A stretch of 64,000 nucleotides of DNA from Meiothermus sp. (lineage in GTDB: Bacteria; Deinococcota; Deinococci; Deinococcales; Thermaceae): NCBI RefSeq assembly GCF_026004115.1, contig NZ_BPIM01000001.1, positions 806,001 through 870,000 on the forward strand, read 5' to 3'. Shown here piece after piece: positions 1 through 9,925 of the stretch. The notes under the pieces are model-generated. The model was not told the DNA's origin. It saw nothing but the letters and a program-made list of their open reading frames with translations, and did no database searches. How positions within the stretch are numbered: the stretch's first letter is position 1; every line of letters starts with the position of its first letter. Both the position numbers and the translations under genes were made by a program.

Positions 1-1
1 A

Positions 2-745
2 GCCCGCATTCTGGCGCTGTACCTCTCCGATGTACCGGGCGACGACCTCTCGGTGATAGCCTCGGGGCCTACCGTGCCGGACGAAAGCACCTTTGCCGAT
101 GCCCTCGAGGTGCTGGACAAGTACCGCCTGGAGTTTCCCGAGGTGCGGGCTCACCTCCGGCAGGGCCTGGGGGGCGAGCTACCCGAGTCACCCAAGCCGG
201 GGGATGCCCTCTTCGCACGGGTGGAAAATCGGCTGATTGGCAGCAATCAGACCCTGCTCGAGGCCGCCCAGAGCTACTGGCAGGCCCAGGGCTACCGTGC
301 AGTCATCCTCTCCGACCGCTTCCAGGGCGAGGCCCGCGAACTGGCCCGCTTTCACGCCAACCTGGTGCAGAGCATCCGCGCCCACGGGCAGCCCTTCCGC
401 CCTCCTGTGGTGTTGCTTTCTGGCGGTGAGGCCAGCGTCACGGTGCGCGGCTCGGGCCGGGGAGGGCGCAACCAGGAGTTTCTGGCCTGGCTGGGCTTTT
501 ATCTGGGACAGGCGGGCCTCTGGGCCCTGGCCGCCGACTCCGACGGGATTGACGGCAATACCCGCGCCGCAGGGGCCATCTGGCAACCGGACACCTGGGG
601 GCGGGCCCGGGGGCAGGGGCTGGATCTTAAAGCCCAATTGCAAAAAAACGATTCGCATGGCTTTTTTGCGGCCATGAACGACCTGCTCGTCACCGGCGAG
701 ACCGCCAACAACCTCAACGATTTTCGGGTGCTGGTGGTCGAATAG
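2..745 (+). CDS. Glycerate 2-kinase (MOFRL family), 3' part
   Basis: The reading frame is open from base 2 and ends at TAG 743-745, so only the last 247 residues are in the window; the family is usually 410-450 residues. The first residues carry the family motif SDVPGDDLSVIASGPT. The C-terminal MOFRL domain is clear, with VLLSGGEASVTVRG, RGGRNQEF and the acidic ADSDGIDG segment. Proteins of this family phosphorylate D-glycerate to 2-phosphoglycerate, linking glycerate or serine breakdown to glycolysis; some members were annotated as hydroxypyruvate reductase (TtuD). The C-terminus is complete. No functionally linked neighbour is visible; the next gene begins 60 bases downstream. Confidence 0.88.
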   Translation, partial: ARILALYLSDVPGDDLSVIASGPTVPDESTFADALEVLDKYRLEFPEVRAHLRQGLGGELPESPKPGDALFARVENRLIGSNQTLLEAAQSYWQAQGYRAVILSDRFQGEARELARFHANLVQSIRAHGQPFRPPVVLLSGGEASVTVRGSGRGGRNQEFLAWLGFYLGQAGLWALAADSDGIDGNTRAAGAIWQPDTWGRARGQGLDLKAQLQKNDSHGFFAAMNDLLVTGETANNLNDFRVLVVE

Positions 746-805
746 AAAGTCGTTTCTAAGGGCCAATTCACATATAAGCTGAGTACAAACTGTACACTAA
801 AGGCC

Positions 806-1666
806 GTGTATGCCCTCTCCCAGGCCTTGCGTTCGCTGCGCCAACACCTGACCAGTACGCTGGCAACCTTTTTTACCGCGTTGGTATCGTTTTCGCTGCT
901 CTTTTTGCTGGGATTGGTGCTGTGGAACTTAGACCGGGTGGTAGCCTCCCTCGAGCGCGAGCTGGAAGTAGCCGCTTTCCTCAAACCGGAAGCACAAGCA
1001 ACCGCCATTCTGAACGAGATCAAAGCCTGGCCGGAAGTCAGCGAGGCCAAACTGCAAACCAAGGAAGAAGCCCTGGCCACCCTCCAGCTCGACTACCCGT
1101 ACCTGGCCCAGGCTCGAGAGTTCATCCAGAACCCCCTCCCGGACACCATCCGGCTCAAGTTAAAAGACCCCCAGCAGGTGCGCGAGGTAGGCCGCCGGGT
1201 AGCACGAATCGAAGGTGTAGACGGCGTGGAGTACGGGGGCGCCCTGACCGAGCAACTGGTGCGGGTGCTGGCGGGCTTGCGGGTGGCGGTCAATATTCTG
1301 ATCGTGTTGCTGCTCCTGGACACCCTGTTTAGCGTGATGGGCACCATCCGGCTCTCCATCGAAAACCGCCGCGAGGAGCTACGGGTCATGCAACTTGTAG
1401 GGGCTACCCGGCGCTTTATCCAGGGGCCTTTCGTGGCCGAGGGTACGCTGCTCACCCTGGCTGCGGGCCTGGTGGCGCTCGGGCTGGGGGTGGTGTCCTA
1501 CCGCTTTCTGGCCGAAGCCCTGCAAAACCTGCTGCCCTTCGTACCGGTGCTGGCCGGGGGCGACCTGATCCGGGCCGCTCTGGCCATGCTGGTGCTGGCG
1601 GTGCTGTTGGGGGCCACCGGGGCCTACCTGGCCAGCCGGGCCAATTTGCGGGAGGCCGATTTATGA
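806..1666 (+). CDS. ftsX: FtsX, cell-division permease-like protein
   Basis: 286 residues with the FtsX plan: a short cytoplasmic N-terminus, TM1 at about residues 14-36, an extracytoplasmic domain of about 120 residues, then three TM helices (about 160-180, 210-230, 255-280) forming the FtsX/MacB-type permease fold. The start is GTG at 806, preceded by AAAGG. FtsX with the ATPase FtsE relays divisome state to a periplasmic murein hydrolase activator. The stop overlaps the next gene (EnvC-like) by ATGA, which fits that role well. FtsE is not the upstream gene here. The region just upstream contains a short palindrome, GTACAAACTGTAC, at 783-795, which may be a regulator site; nothing else supports that. 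Confidence 0.92.
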   Translation: MYALSQALRSLRQHLTSTLATFFTALVSFSLLFLLGLVLWNLDRVVASLERELEVAAFLKPEAQATAILNEIKAWPEVSEAKLQTKEEALATLQLDYPYLAQAREFIQNPLPDTIRLKLKDPQQVREVGRRVARIEGVDGVEYGGALTEQLVRVLAGLRVAVNILIVLLLLDTLFSVMGTIRLSIENRREELRVMQLVGATRRFIQGPFVAEGTLLTLAAGLVALGLGVVSYRFLAEALQNLLPFVPVLAGGDLIRAALAMLVLAVLLGATGAYLASRANLREADL

Positions 1667-3075
1667 AGCAGCGCTCTGGGATCGGGGGTCGGGGGTCAGG
1701 AAAGGGAGGGGTCGAAGCCGCTAGACGATTCCCAATAAACCTGCTTCTTATCCGCAAACATATCCAGCAAAGCCTCTGGATGCTGGTGCTCATGGGGGCT
1801 TTTGGCTTTCCGCCCTGGGCTCTGAGCCAGCCCAACCTGAACGAGCTGCAGCAGCAAGCCGAGCAGAACCGCCGGTTACAACAACTCCAGCAACAGCGCA
1901 TCGCCCAGCTCAACCGCGACCTGGCCAACCTTGATGCCGCGACCCGGCAGCAACTGGCCGAGCTGCGCCGCCTCGAGGCCGAGATTACCCGCCTCGAGCG
2001 CGAACGCGCCGAACTGACCCGGCAGATAGACCTGCTGGAAGGCCAGAAAAAACAGGCCGAGGCCCGCATTGCCAGCCTGCAAAAGGAGCTACAGGGCCTG
2101 CGAGAGCGTCTTTCGGCCCTGCTGCAGAGCCTGCACCGCGAACGGGCCGGGCGCTACCTGCCCCTTCTGCGAGCCGAATCCTTCACCGATTTGTCGGTAC
2201 GCAGCAAGTGGGTGGGGGTGCTGGGGCAGCACCAGACCGACCTGATGAACCGCATCAAGAACACCGTGCGCCAGCTCGACGAGGAACGCATACGGCTGGG
2301 GCTGCTGGTAGACACCCTTACCGAGCGCCGGGCCGAACGGCAGCAGCGCATCGCAGCCCTGGCGCAAAACCGCCAGACCGTGCAACTGACCGTGGCCAAC
2401 CTGCGCCAGCAGCAGGCTGGGCGGCAGGTCATCCTGCGCGAAACCCTGCAAGCCCAGGCCCAGCTTCGGGTGGAGCTACAAGTCTTGCAGGGCCGCATTG
2501 CGGCCGAGCTGCGCCGCATTGCCGAGGAGCGCCGCCGGGCCGAGGAGGAACGCCGCCGCCGCGAAGCCGAGGAGCGCCGCCAACGCGAGCTACAGGCCCA
2601 ACGCGAGCGAGAGCTACAAGCCCAACGCCAGCGCGAGGAGGCCGCCCGCCGCGAGCGCGAGACCGTGCGTGAACTCCCCTCGGTTCCCCGCGAGGTGGTG
2701 GGGGCCTTGCAGTTCCCGGTGCGGGGGGGCCGGGTAGCCGAGCCCTACGGGTTCCAGGGCAACGACTGGCAAACCCTACAGGGCGCAGAGGCTTCCAGCC
2801 CCATTGTGGCCGCTGCCAACGGGGTGGTGATTGATAGCCTGTTCATTGCCAACCTGGGCTATACCCTGACCATCCGCCACTCCGACCAGCTTGCCACCCA
2901 GTACGTGAATGTCCTCGAGCCCCGCGTCTCGGTGGGCCAGCGGGTGGGGCAGGGCCAGGTAATCGGTTTCACTGGAGGCGGCGTGCTGATTCCCAGCGAC
3001 CAGATGTGGTTCCGGGTGATTGTGATTGATAACAACGGCAACTTTCGCTACGTAGACCCATCGCGGTATTACTGA
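1663..3075 (+). CDS. EnvC-like murein hydrolase activator (coiled coil + degenerate LytM)
   Basis: 470 residues from ATG 1663, which overlaps the ftsX stop. A long Gln/Glu/Arg-rich coiled coil spans about residues 55-330 and a LytM/M23 domain occupies about 345-468. The M23 metal ligands look lost: the usual HxGxD position reads LQGAEA, the YxHL position reads YVNV, and HxH reads DQMWF. This is the state known for EnvC-type activators, which switch on amidases rather than cut peptidoglycan. A Gly/Arg-rich leader (residues 1-20) precedes the hydrophobic segment; an alternative ATG at 1780 would give a more normal signal peptide (MLVLMGAFGFPPWALS). Position directly after ftsX supports a FtsEX-EnvC module. 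Confidence 0.85.
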   Translation: MKQRSGIGGRGSGKGGVEAARRFPINLLLIRKHIQQSLWMLVLMGAFGFPPWALSQPNLNELQQQAEQNRRLQQLQQQRIAQLNRDLANLDAATRQQLAELRRLEAEITRLERERAELTRQIDLLEGQKKQAEARIASLQKELQGLRERLSALLQSLHRERAGRYLPLLRAESFTDLSVRSKWVGVLGQHQTDLMNRIKNTVRQLDEERIRLGLLVDTLTERRAERQQRIAALAQNRQTVQLTVANLRQQQAGRQVILRETLQAQAQLRVELQVLQGRIAAELRRIAEERRRAEEERRRREAEERRQRELQAQRERELQAQRQREEAARRERETVRELPSVPREVVGALQFPVRGGRVAEPYGFQGNDWQTLQGAEASSPIVAAANGVVIDSLFIANLGYTLTIRHSDQLATQYVNVLEPRVSVGQRVGQGQVIGFTGGGVLIPSDQMWFRVIVIDNNGNFRYVDPSRYY

Positions 3076-3128
3076 AATCCACGCTTTTCCCAACAGGCTT
3101 GTTGCGTGGGTTACCGATGTACCGATGG

Positions 3129-3149
3129 CTGATAGCTCATAGCGGATAG
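3129..3149 (+). repeat. Degenerate heptad tandem repeat (NNNATAG x3)
   Basis: Three consecutive 7-mers CTGATAG, CTCATAG and CGGATAG. The same heptad pattern occurs in reverse complement at 37061-37081. It is intergenic and non-coding, and resembles short tandemly repeated repetitive sequences known in other bacteria. Confidence 0.6.
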
Positions 3150-3224
3150 CTACATTTTGCAGCTTCCAAAGTCCACAACAACATAGGCCCCCGAACTTGG
3201 TCAGGGGCCCCTCGTCTACTCTTT

Positions 3225-3301
3225 TGGTGGGCGATCCGGGACTCGAACCCGGGACCTCACGCTTATCAGGCGTGTGCTCTAACCAGCTGAGCTAACCGCC
3301 C
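3225..3301 (-). tRNA. tRNA-Ile (GAT)
   Basis: Complete cloverleaf on the minus strand: the acceptor 5' GGGCGGT pairs with ATCGCCC with one G-U pair, the D loop contains AGCTCAGCTGG, the T arm contains GGTTCGAGTCC, and CCA is encoded. The anticodon loop reads CTGATAA, anticodon GAT. It stands alone rather than in an rRNA spacer, divergent from tRNA-Pro. Confidence 0.96.
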
Positions 3302-3316
3302 CCACAGCGAGTTATG

Positions 3317-3345
3317 AGTATAGCGGTGGCTTTGCTGGAGGTCAA
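3317..3345 (-). promoter_or_regulatory. Promoter of tRNA-Ile
   Basis: On the minus strand TTGACC (3345-3340), a 17-base spacer and TATACT (3322-3317), ending 15 bases before the mature tRNA. This is a near-consensus sigma-70 type promoter. Confidence 0.8.
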
Positions 3346-3354
3346 GCCAACGTG

Positions 3355-3383
3355 TTGACGATTCGGCCAAGGGTCGCTAGACT
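3355..3383 (+). promoter_or_regulatory. Promoter of tRNA-Pro
   Basis: TTGACG (3355-3360), 17-base spacer, TAGACT (3378-3383). It lies back to back with the tRNA-Ile promoter, with nine bases between the two -35 boxes. Confidence 0.75.
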
Positions 3384-3423
3384 TGACTGTGCGCCTGGGG
3401 TCTTGTCGCAGGCAAAGTTAGAT

Positions 3424-3500
3424 CGAGGCGTAGCGCAGCTTGGTAGCGCACACCCTTGGGGTGGGTGTGGTCGGAGGTTCAAATCCTCTCGCCTCGACCA
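3424..3500 (+). tRNA. tRNA-Pro (GGG)
   Basis: Acceptor CGAGGCG pairs perfectly with CGCCTCG; D arm GCGC/GCGC; anticodon stem CACCC/GGGTG with loop TTGGGGT giving anticodon GGG; T arm GGAGG TTCAAAT CCTCT; CCA encoded at 3498-3500. Confidence 0.95.
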
Positions 3501-3564
3501 AAATAAAGGCCGTTCGGGAAAAAACTTGCACCATGACAAGTTCAACCTGAATGGCTTTTTTCTA

Positions 3565-3692
3565 TTTAGTACAGCGTCGTAGAGATGGCTATACCTGGGG
3601 GTTTTGCCCTTCCATGGCAACCCCACCCTTGCCCTACCCTGCTAGGGGAGGGTAGGCAGTGTATGGGGGTCTATACGACGCTGCATTTAGTT
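3565..3692. mobile_element. MITE-like element, family 1, copy A
   Basis: About 114 bp bounded by imperfect terminal inverted repeats (ACAGCGTCGTAGAGA on the left, TCTATACGACGCTG on the right) and flanked by TTTAGT on each side (3565-3570 and 3687-3692). It carries no coding capacity. The interior contains a GC-rich hairpin (CCCTACCCTGCTAGGGGAGGG). A near-identical copy lies at 55240-55366. The remaining bases to the next gene (3693-4024) contain a hairpin CCTTCTCCC/GGGAGAAGG near 3822-3842 but no gene that I can support. Confidence 0.7.
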
Positions 3693-4024
3693 TGTTGCAC
3701 CGACTTTACCTAGGTAGTTAGCTTTGAGGGTCGTCCCAAGCTCCCTCATCCGGCGACACCCCAGGTGCAGTTAATCGTGTTCCTATCGATGTTTGTAAAT
3801 AGCGCGGTCGGGGTGTCACCACCTTCTCCCCCTAGGGAGAAGGCAAGGGGTTCATGTGGATTTGGTATTACACGACAACGAGTCAAGTGTCTTTTCCGAA
3901 AGAACAAAGGGTTTGCAGGCAACAAGCTCAGATACCTCTTTTTCCAGATAACTCACGCTTGCCCAAGCCCCGTGGTAATGCCCTGGTAACGACCCCACCC
4001 TACCCTTGATTGCAAGGGGGCCCT

Positions 4025-4471
4025 ATGACCACGCAGCTTGGGCGCTGGGAGCACTTTCACCACCAGGCCGACATAGGGGTGCGGGGGATCGGCCCGACCC
4101 TGGACAAGGCCTTTGAGCAGGCGGCCCTGGCCCTCACTGCCGTCATTACCGACCCCGCGCGGGTACGGCCCATCCAAGCCGTGGAGATTGAGTGTGAGGC
4201 CCCGCGGATCTCGCTTCTGCTGGTGGACTGGCTCAATCGGCTCATTTACGAGATGGCCACCCGGCGGATGATTTTTGCTCAGTTCGAGGTGCACCTGAGC
4301 CCGCCCGACCTGGGGGGGGCTTTGAGCCTTCACGCGCTGGCCTGGGGAGAGCCGGTAGACCCCCTGCGACACCAGCCCGCAGTGGAGGTAAAGGGGGCGA
4401 CCTACAGCGAGCTCGAGGTCAAACAAGACCCACAGGGCCACTGGGTTGTGCAGTGTGTGGTAGATGTCTGA
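4025..4471 (+). CDS. Archease, RtcB cofactor
   Basis: 148 residues of the archease (MTH1598-like) family: N-terminal [10 protein letters not shown], followed by the family's acidic pattern, the [13 protein letters not shown] helix, and a C-terminal domain ending in WVVQCVVDV. Archease speeds guanylylation and turnover of the RNA ligase RtcB. The ATG at 4025 is preceded by AAGGGGG; a TTG 15 bases upstream is less likely. The rtcB gene follows after nine bases, so the two form an operon. The essential metal-site Asp/Glu residues appear to be present (ADIG near the N-terminus, terminal VVDV). Confidence 0.88.
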   Translation: MTTQLGRWEHFHHQADIGVRGIGPTLDKAFEQAALALTAVITDPARVRPIQAVEIECEAPRISLLLVDWLNRLIYEMATRRMIFAQFEVHLSPPDLGGALSLHALAWGEPVDPLRHQPAVEVKGATYSELEVKQDPQGHWVVQCVVDV

Positions 4472-4480
4472 GGAGGGTGC

Positions 4481-5908
4481 ATGGACACAACCCGTCTCAT
4501 TCAAAAATCCGAGTTTGAGTGGTGGCTAGAAGCCACCCCGCCCATGGGCGTACCGGGCATTCTGTACGCCAGCGAGGCCCTGCTACGCGAGATGGATGAC
4601 AAGGTACTGGAGCAGATGGCCAACGTAGCCAGCCTGCCGGGCATTGTGCAAGCCGTGTACGCCATGCCCGATGCCCACTGGGGGTATGGCTTTCCGATTG
4701 GGGGGGTGGCAGCCTTTCGGGAAGACGACGGGGTGGTCTCGGCGGGCGGGGTGGGGTTCGACATCTCCTGTGGGGTGCGCACCCTGCACACCGGCCTGAC
4801 GGTGGAAGACATCGCGCCCATCAAACAAGACCTGGCCCAGGGGCTATTTCGCCACGTCCCGGCAGGGGTGGGGAGCATCGGCAAGATTCACCTGGAGCCC
4901 GCCGAGATGGACACCATGCTGCAAGGCGGGGCCGAGTGGGCGGTGAAGCAGGGCTACGGCAGGCCCGAAGACCTCGAGCGCATCGAGGAGCATGGCCGCA
5001 TGGAAGGGGCCCGGCCCGAGCTGGTCTCCCTTCAGGCCAAACGCCGGCAGGCCGACGAGATGGGCACCCTGGGCTCGGGCAACCACTACCTCGAGGTGCA
5101 GCAGGTGACCGAGGTGTTTGACACCAGGGTCGCCGAGGCTTTTGGGGTGGCGGTGGGCGATGTGCTGGTCAGCATTCACAGCGGCTCGAGGGGGCTGGGC
5201 CACCAGGTCGCTACCGACTATAGCAGGCAAATGGTAGAGGCCGCCCACAAGTATGGCCTGGAGCTCGCCGACCTCGAGCTCGCCTGCGCCCCCATCCAGT
5301 CCGAGGAAGGCCAGGCCTACCTGGGGGCCATGCGGGCCGCCATCAACTGCGCCCTGGCCAACCGGCAGATCCTGACCCACCTGGCCCGCGAGGCCTTTGC
5401 CTACCTGCTACCCAGGGCCGATTTGCGCCTGATTTACGATGTCTCACACAACACCGCCAAGCTCGAGGAACACCTCATCGAGGGAAAGCCCCAGCGCCTG
5501 TATGTCCACCGCAAGGGGGCCACCCGGGCCTTTGGCCCCGGCCACCCGGCCCTACCCGAAGCCTTCAGGGCGGTGGGCCAGCCGGTCTTGATCGGGGGGA
5601 CGATGGGCACCGCCTCGTATATTCTGGTGGGCACGCCAGAGGGTGAAGCTCGGTCGCTAAGTTCCTCCTGCCACGGGGCCGGACGGGCCATGAGCCGCCA
5701 CCAGGCCCTCAAGCAGTGGCGCGGCAAGGAGCTGGTGCGGGAGCTGGGCCAGCGGGGCATCATCGTGCGCAGCCCTTCACCCCGGGGCGTGGCCGAGGAG
5801 GCCCCCGGCGCCTACAAGGATGTAACAGCCGTGGTGGACGCCGCCCACGCCGCAGGGCTCTCGCGCAAGGTAGCCCGGCTCGAGCCCCTCATCTGTATCA
5901 AGGGATAG
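4481..5908 (+). CDS. rtcB: RtcB, tRNA/RNA-splicing 3'-phosphate RNA ligase
   Basis: 475 residues, full length for RtcB. Visible motifs: MPDAHWGYGFPIGG (residues 62-75), the metal-binding DISCGVR (Asp94, Cys97), GSGNHYLEVQ, IHSGSRGLGHQ, DVSHNTAKLE, HRKGATRAFGPGHP, and SCHGAGRAMSR containing the His that is guanylylated. RtcB joins 2',3'-cyclic phosphate or 3'-phosphate ends to 5'-OH ends using GTP and Mn2+. In bacteria it is linked to RNA repair after damage or toxin cleavage. A Shine-Dalgarno GAGGAGG precedes the ATG. The gene is downstream of archease; no RtcR-like regulator or RtcA is next to it. Confidence 0.95.
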   Translation: MDTTRLIQKSEFEWWLEATPPMGVPGILYASEALLREMDDKVLEQMANVASLPGIVQAVYAMPDAHWGYGFPIGGVAAFREDDGVVSAGGVGFDISCGVRTLHTGLTVEDIAPIKQDLAQGLFRHVPAGVGSIGKIHLEPAEMDTMLQGGAEWAVKQGYGRPEDLERIEEHGRMEGARPELVSLQAKRRQADEMGTLGSGNHYLEVQQVTEVFDTRVAEAFGVAVGDVLVSIHSGSRGLGHQVATDYSRQMVEAAHKYGLELADLELACAPIQSEEGQAYLGAMRAAINCALANRQILTHLAREAFAYLLPRADLRLIYDVSHNTAKLEEHLIEGKPQRLYVHRKGATRAFGPGHPALPEAFRAVGQPVLIGGTMGTASYILVGTPEGEARSLSSSCHGAGRAMSRHQALKQWRGKELVRELGQRGIIVRSPSPRGVAEEAPGAYKDVTAVVDAAHAAGLSRKVARLEPLICIKG

Positions 5909-5958
5909 GGCCTAAGGCTTCGAATACCCAACCTGCCCCGAGCCGCATAACAGCTGTC

Positions 5959-6090
5959 CTATGGGTAAGAAGTGCCTATAGTAAGTTTGCTCATGGACTG
6001 TATGGCCATGCTGCCGTGTCCGGCGTGATCGGTCTGGGCCAGGCCCCCTGCAAGCAACAGCACCAAGAACATTCCCCACGCTTTTTGCAT
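5959..6090 (-). pseudogene. Truncated DUF305 gene (5' remnant)
   Basis: A 43-codon frame on the minus strand starts at ATG 6090 with GAGGAGG six bases upstream. It encodes a signal peptide (MQKAWGMFLVLLLAGGLA) followed by QTDHAGHGSMAIQSMSKL, then reaches TAG. The post-signal part closely matches the start of the intact DUF305 protein at 9307-9888 (QTDHSQHGGMAMQSMAAL). All of the His/Met-rich DUF305 domain is missing. It lies 14 bases beyond the copA stop, so it is a decayed last gene of the copper operon. Confidence 0.7.
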
Positions 6091-6103
6091 ATCCTCCTCG
6101 CTA

Positions 6104-8608
<2,505 letters not shown>

Positions 8609-8623
8609 AATGCCTCCCGACGC

Positions 8624-8643
8624 ACCCCTCCTGGGGAGGGGAT
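8624..8643 (-). promoter_or_regulatory. Operator-like GC-rich palindrome before copA
   Basis: ACCCCTCC-TG-GGGAGGGG, a near-perfect inverted repeat between csoR and copA. Nearly the same sequence stands before copZ at 9210-9229. A repeated palindrome in a CsoR-linked operon is best explained as a CsoR binding site, but this is inference. Confidence 0.5.
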
Positions 8644-8687
8644 AGCTGAGAAAAGGTGGCCCGACGGGCTCATCGGGCAACTCGAGG

Positions 8688-8978
8688 CTAACGGTACTTC
8701 AGCACTTCCATCAGCTCGGCCACCAGCTCGTCGGTGTCGCCGCGCTGGGCTGCGCTGGCCACGTGGTGCTCGAGGTGGCTCTTCAAGACCAGGTCGCCCA
8801 CCTTGTCCAAGGCCCCCTGCACGGCCTTGATCTGCTTGAGCACGTCCACACAGTAGGGCTCGCCCTCGAGCATCTTGAGGATGCCCTCGAGGTGCCCCTT
8901 GGCCGAGAGCAGCCGGTTGCGCGCCTCCTGCCGCACCTTGGGATCAAGGTGCAGGGTGTGCTCGGCGATGGGGTTCAC
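8688..8978 (-). CDS. csoR: CsoR-family copper-sensing repressor
   Basis: 96 residues, all-helical CsoR/RcnR family ([32 protein letters not shown]). With the GTG start at 8978 (GGGAGGG upstream) the metal ligands fall at Cys43, His68 and His72. The third ligand is His where most copper sensors have Cys. This C-H-H set is known from the Thermus thermophilus CsoR, which responds to several metals besides Cu(I). The gene lies between copZ and copA. Repression would be lifted when Cu(I) binds. Confidence 0.9.
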   Translation of the reverse strand: MNPIAEHTLHLDPKVRQEARNRLLSAKGHLEGILKMLEGEPYCVDVLKQIKAVQGALDKVGDLVLKSHLEHHVASAAQRGDTDELVAELMEVLKYR

Positions 8979-8994
8979 ATTCCCTCCCTCTGGG

Positions 8995-9198
8995 TCACGC
9001 ACGGACGGAGGCCGCATAGCCCTCTTCTTGCACCGCGTTGATAAGCCGCTCCACAGGAGCGTTGCCCTCGACGATGGCCCGGCCCTCCTGCAGGAAGACC
9101 TCCACCTTCTCCACCCCCAGCACACTCTTAAGGGCCTTCTCGACGCTCATCTTGCAGTGGCCGCAGCTCATGCCTTCGATTTTGAGTTCAATGCTCAT
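8995..9198 (-). CDS. copZ: CopZ-like copper chaperone
   Basis: 67 residues, a single HMA domain with GMSCGHC (Cys12, Cys15) and the usual beta-alpha-beta-beta-alpha-beta pattern. It delivers Cu(I) to CopA or to CsoR in the cytoplasm. The ATG at 9198 follows a GGAGGTG Shine-Dalgarno; csoR begins 16 bases after the stop. First gene of the copZ-csoR-copA transcript. Confidence 0.93.
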   Translation of the reverse strand: MSIELKIEGMSCGHCKMSVEKALKSVLGVEKVEVFLQEGRAIVEGNAPVERLINAVQEEGYAASVRA

Positions 9199-9209
9199 CT
9201 TTCACCTCC

Positions 9210-9266
9210 ACCCCCTCCAGGGGAGGGGTATATTCCCAGCTTAGGCTTCGCTGGAGATAAAGTCAA
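9210..9266 (-). promoter_or_regulatory. copZ promoter with CsoR operator candidate
   Basis: On the minus strand TTGACT (9266-9261), 17-base spacer, TAAGCT (9243-9238), then the palindrome ACCCCCTCC-AG-GGGAGGGGT at 9210-9229 just after the expected start of transcription. The same palindrome type precedes copA. Repressor binding here would block elongation or open-complex formation. Confidence 0.6.
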
Positions 9267-9290
9267 CCCCACCCAGGGAGGGGTGGGGTT
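9265..9290 (-). terminator. Hairpin between DUF305 gene and copZ
   Basis: Perfect 10-bp stem AACCCCACCC/GGGTGGGGTT beyond the DUF305 stop. The T-tract is poor, so it could be a weak terminator or a third copper-operator-like palindrome; it abuts the copZ -35 box. Confidence 0.4.
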
Positions 9291-9306
9291 AGCGCAACAC
9301 TCTGCT

Positions 9307-9888
9307 TCAAAGGGACTTTAGCCACTCCCGATACTGCTCGATCTCGCGGCGCTGCACGGCCATGACTTGCTGGGCGAACTCCTTGAGCTCAGGCTTGGTG
9401 GCCTTCTTCAGGGCCAGGTCGGACATGTCGATGGCGTCTTGGTGATGGGGGATCATCCCCTCTAAAAAAGCCCGGTCTACCGGCATGGAATGCCCCGGCA
9501 TGGCTTGCATGCTCATCATGGCCGTGTCCATCATGGGCTTCATATCGCTTTTCATCATGTCCATGTACATCCGGGAGGGCGCTACCCCGTACCAAGCTTT
9601 GAGCCAGGCCGTGAGCTGGCCAATCTCCTTGTTCTGCACGGCGATGATCTCCTGGGCTGCTTTGCGGATGCGGGCGTCCTTCGAGACCTTGAGCACCGCC
9701 TGGGCCATCTCCACCGCGCCCTTGTGGTGTTCGATCATCATCGACATGTAGGCGATGTCGAAGTCCTTGCCAGTGAGCTTTTCCAGCGCAGCCATGCTCT
9801 GCATGGCCATGCCCCCGTGTTGCGAGTGATCGGTCTGGGCCAGGGCCAAGCCGAGCGCGAGTGTAAGTGCCACGATCGTTCGAATCAT
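9307..9888 (-). CDS. Secreted DUF305 protein (copper-associated)
   Basis: 193 residues starting at ATG 9888 (GGTAGGAGAG upstream). The signal peptide ends LALA. The DUF305 domain is duplicated in pattern: FDIAYMSMMIEHHKGAVEMA and FLEGMIPHHQDAIDMS, both with His-His pairs, separated by a Met-rich stretch (MMDTAMMSMQAMPGHSMP). Family members bind metal; the His/Met-rich sequence fits periplasmic copper binding. It heads the minus-strand copper cluster, about 110 bases upstream of copZ. A truncated copy of the same gene is at 5959-6090 and another full paralog is at 45745-46356. Confidence 0.88.
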   Translation of the reverse strand: MIRTIVALTLALGLALAQTDHSQHGGMAMQSMAALEKLTGKDFDIAYMSMMIEHHKGAVEMAQAVLKVSKDARIRKAAQEIIAVQNKEIGQLTAWLKAWYGVAPSRMYMDMMKSDMKPMMDTAMMSMQAMPGHSMPVDRAFLEGMIPHHQDAIDMSDLALKKATKPELKEFAQQVMAVQRREIEQYREWLKSL

Positions 9889-9925
9889 CTCTCCTACCTC
9901 CGTGCAAGATAGTGGCGGATTTGTG

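Noticed and set aside
783-795. GTACAAACTGTAC as a defined operator for ftsX
   Set aside because: A single short palindrome with no second copy in the window and no linked regulator; not enough to call it.
3342-3626. Frames over the tRNA-Pro locus and MITE on both strands
   Set aside because: They run through a tRNA and a repeat; such frames often appear as false proteins.
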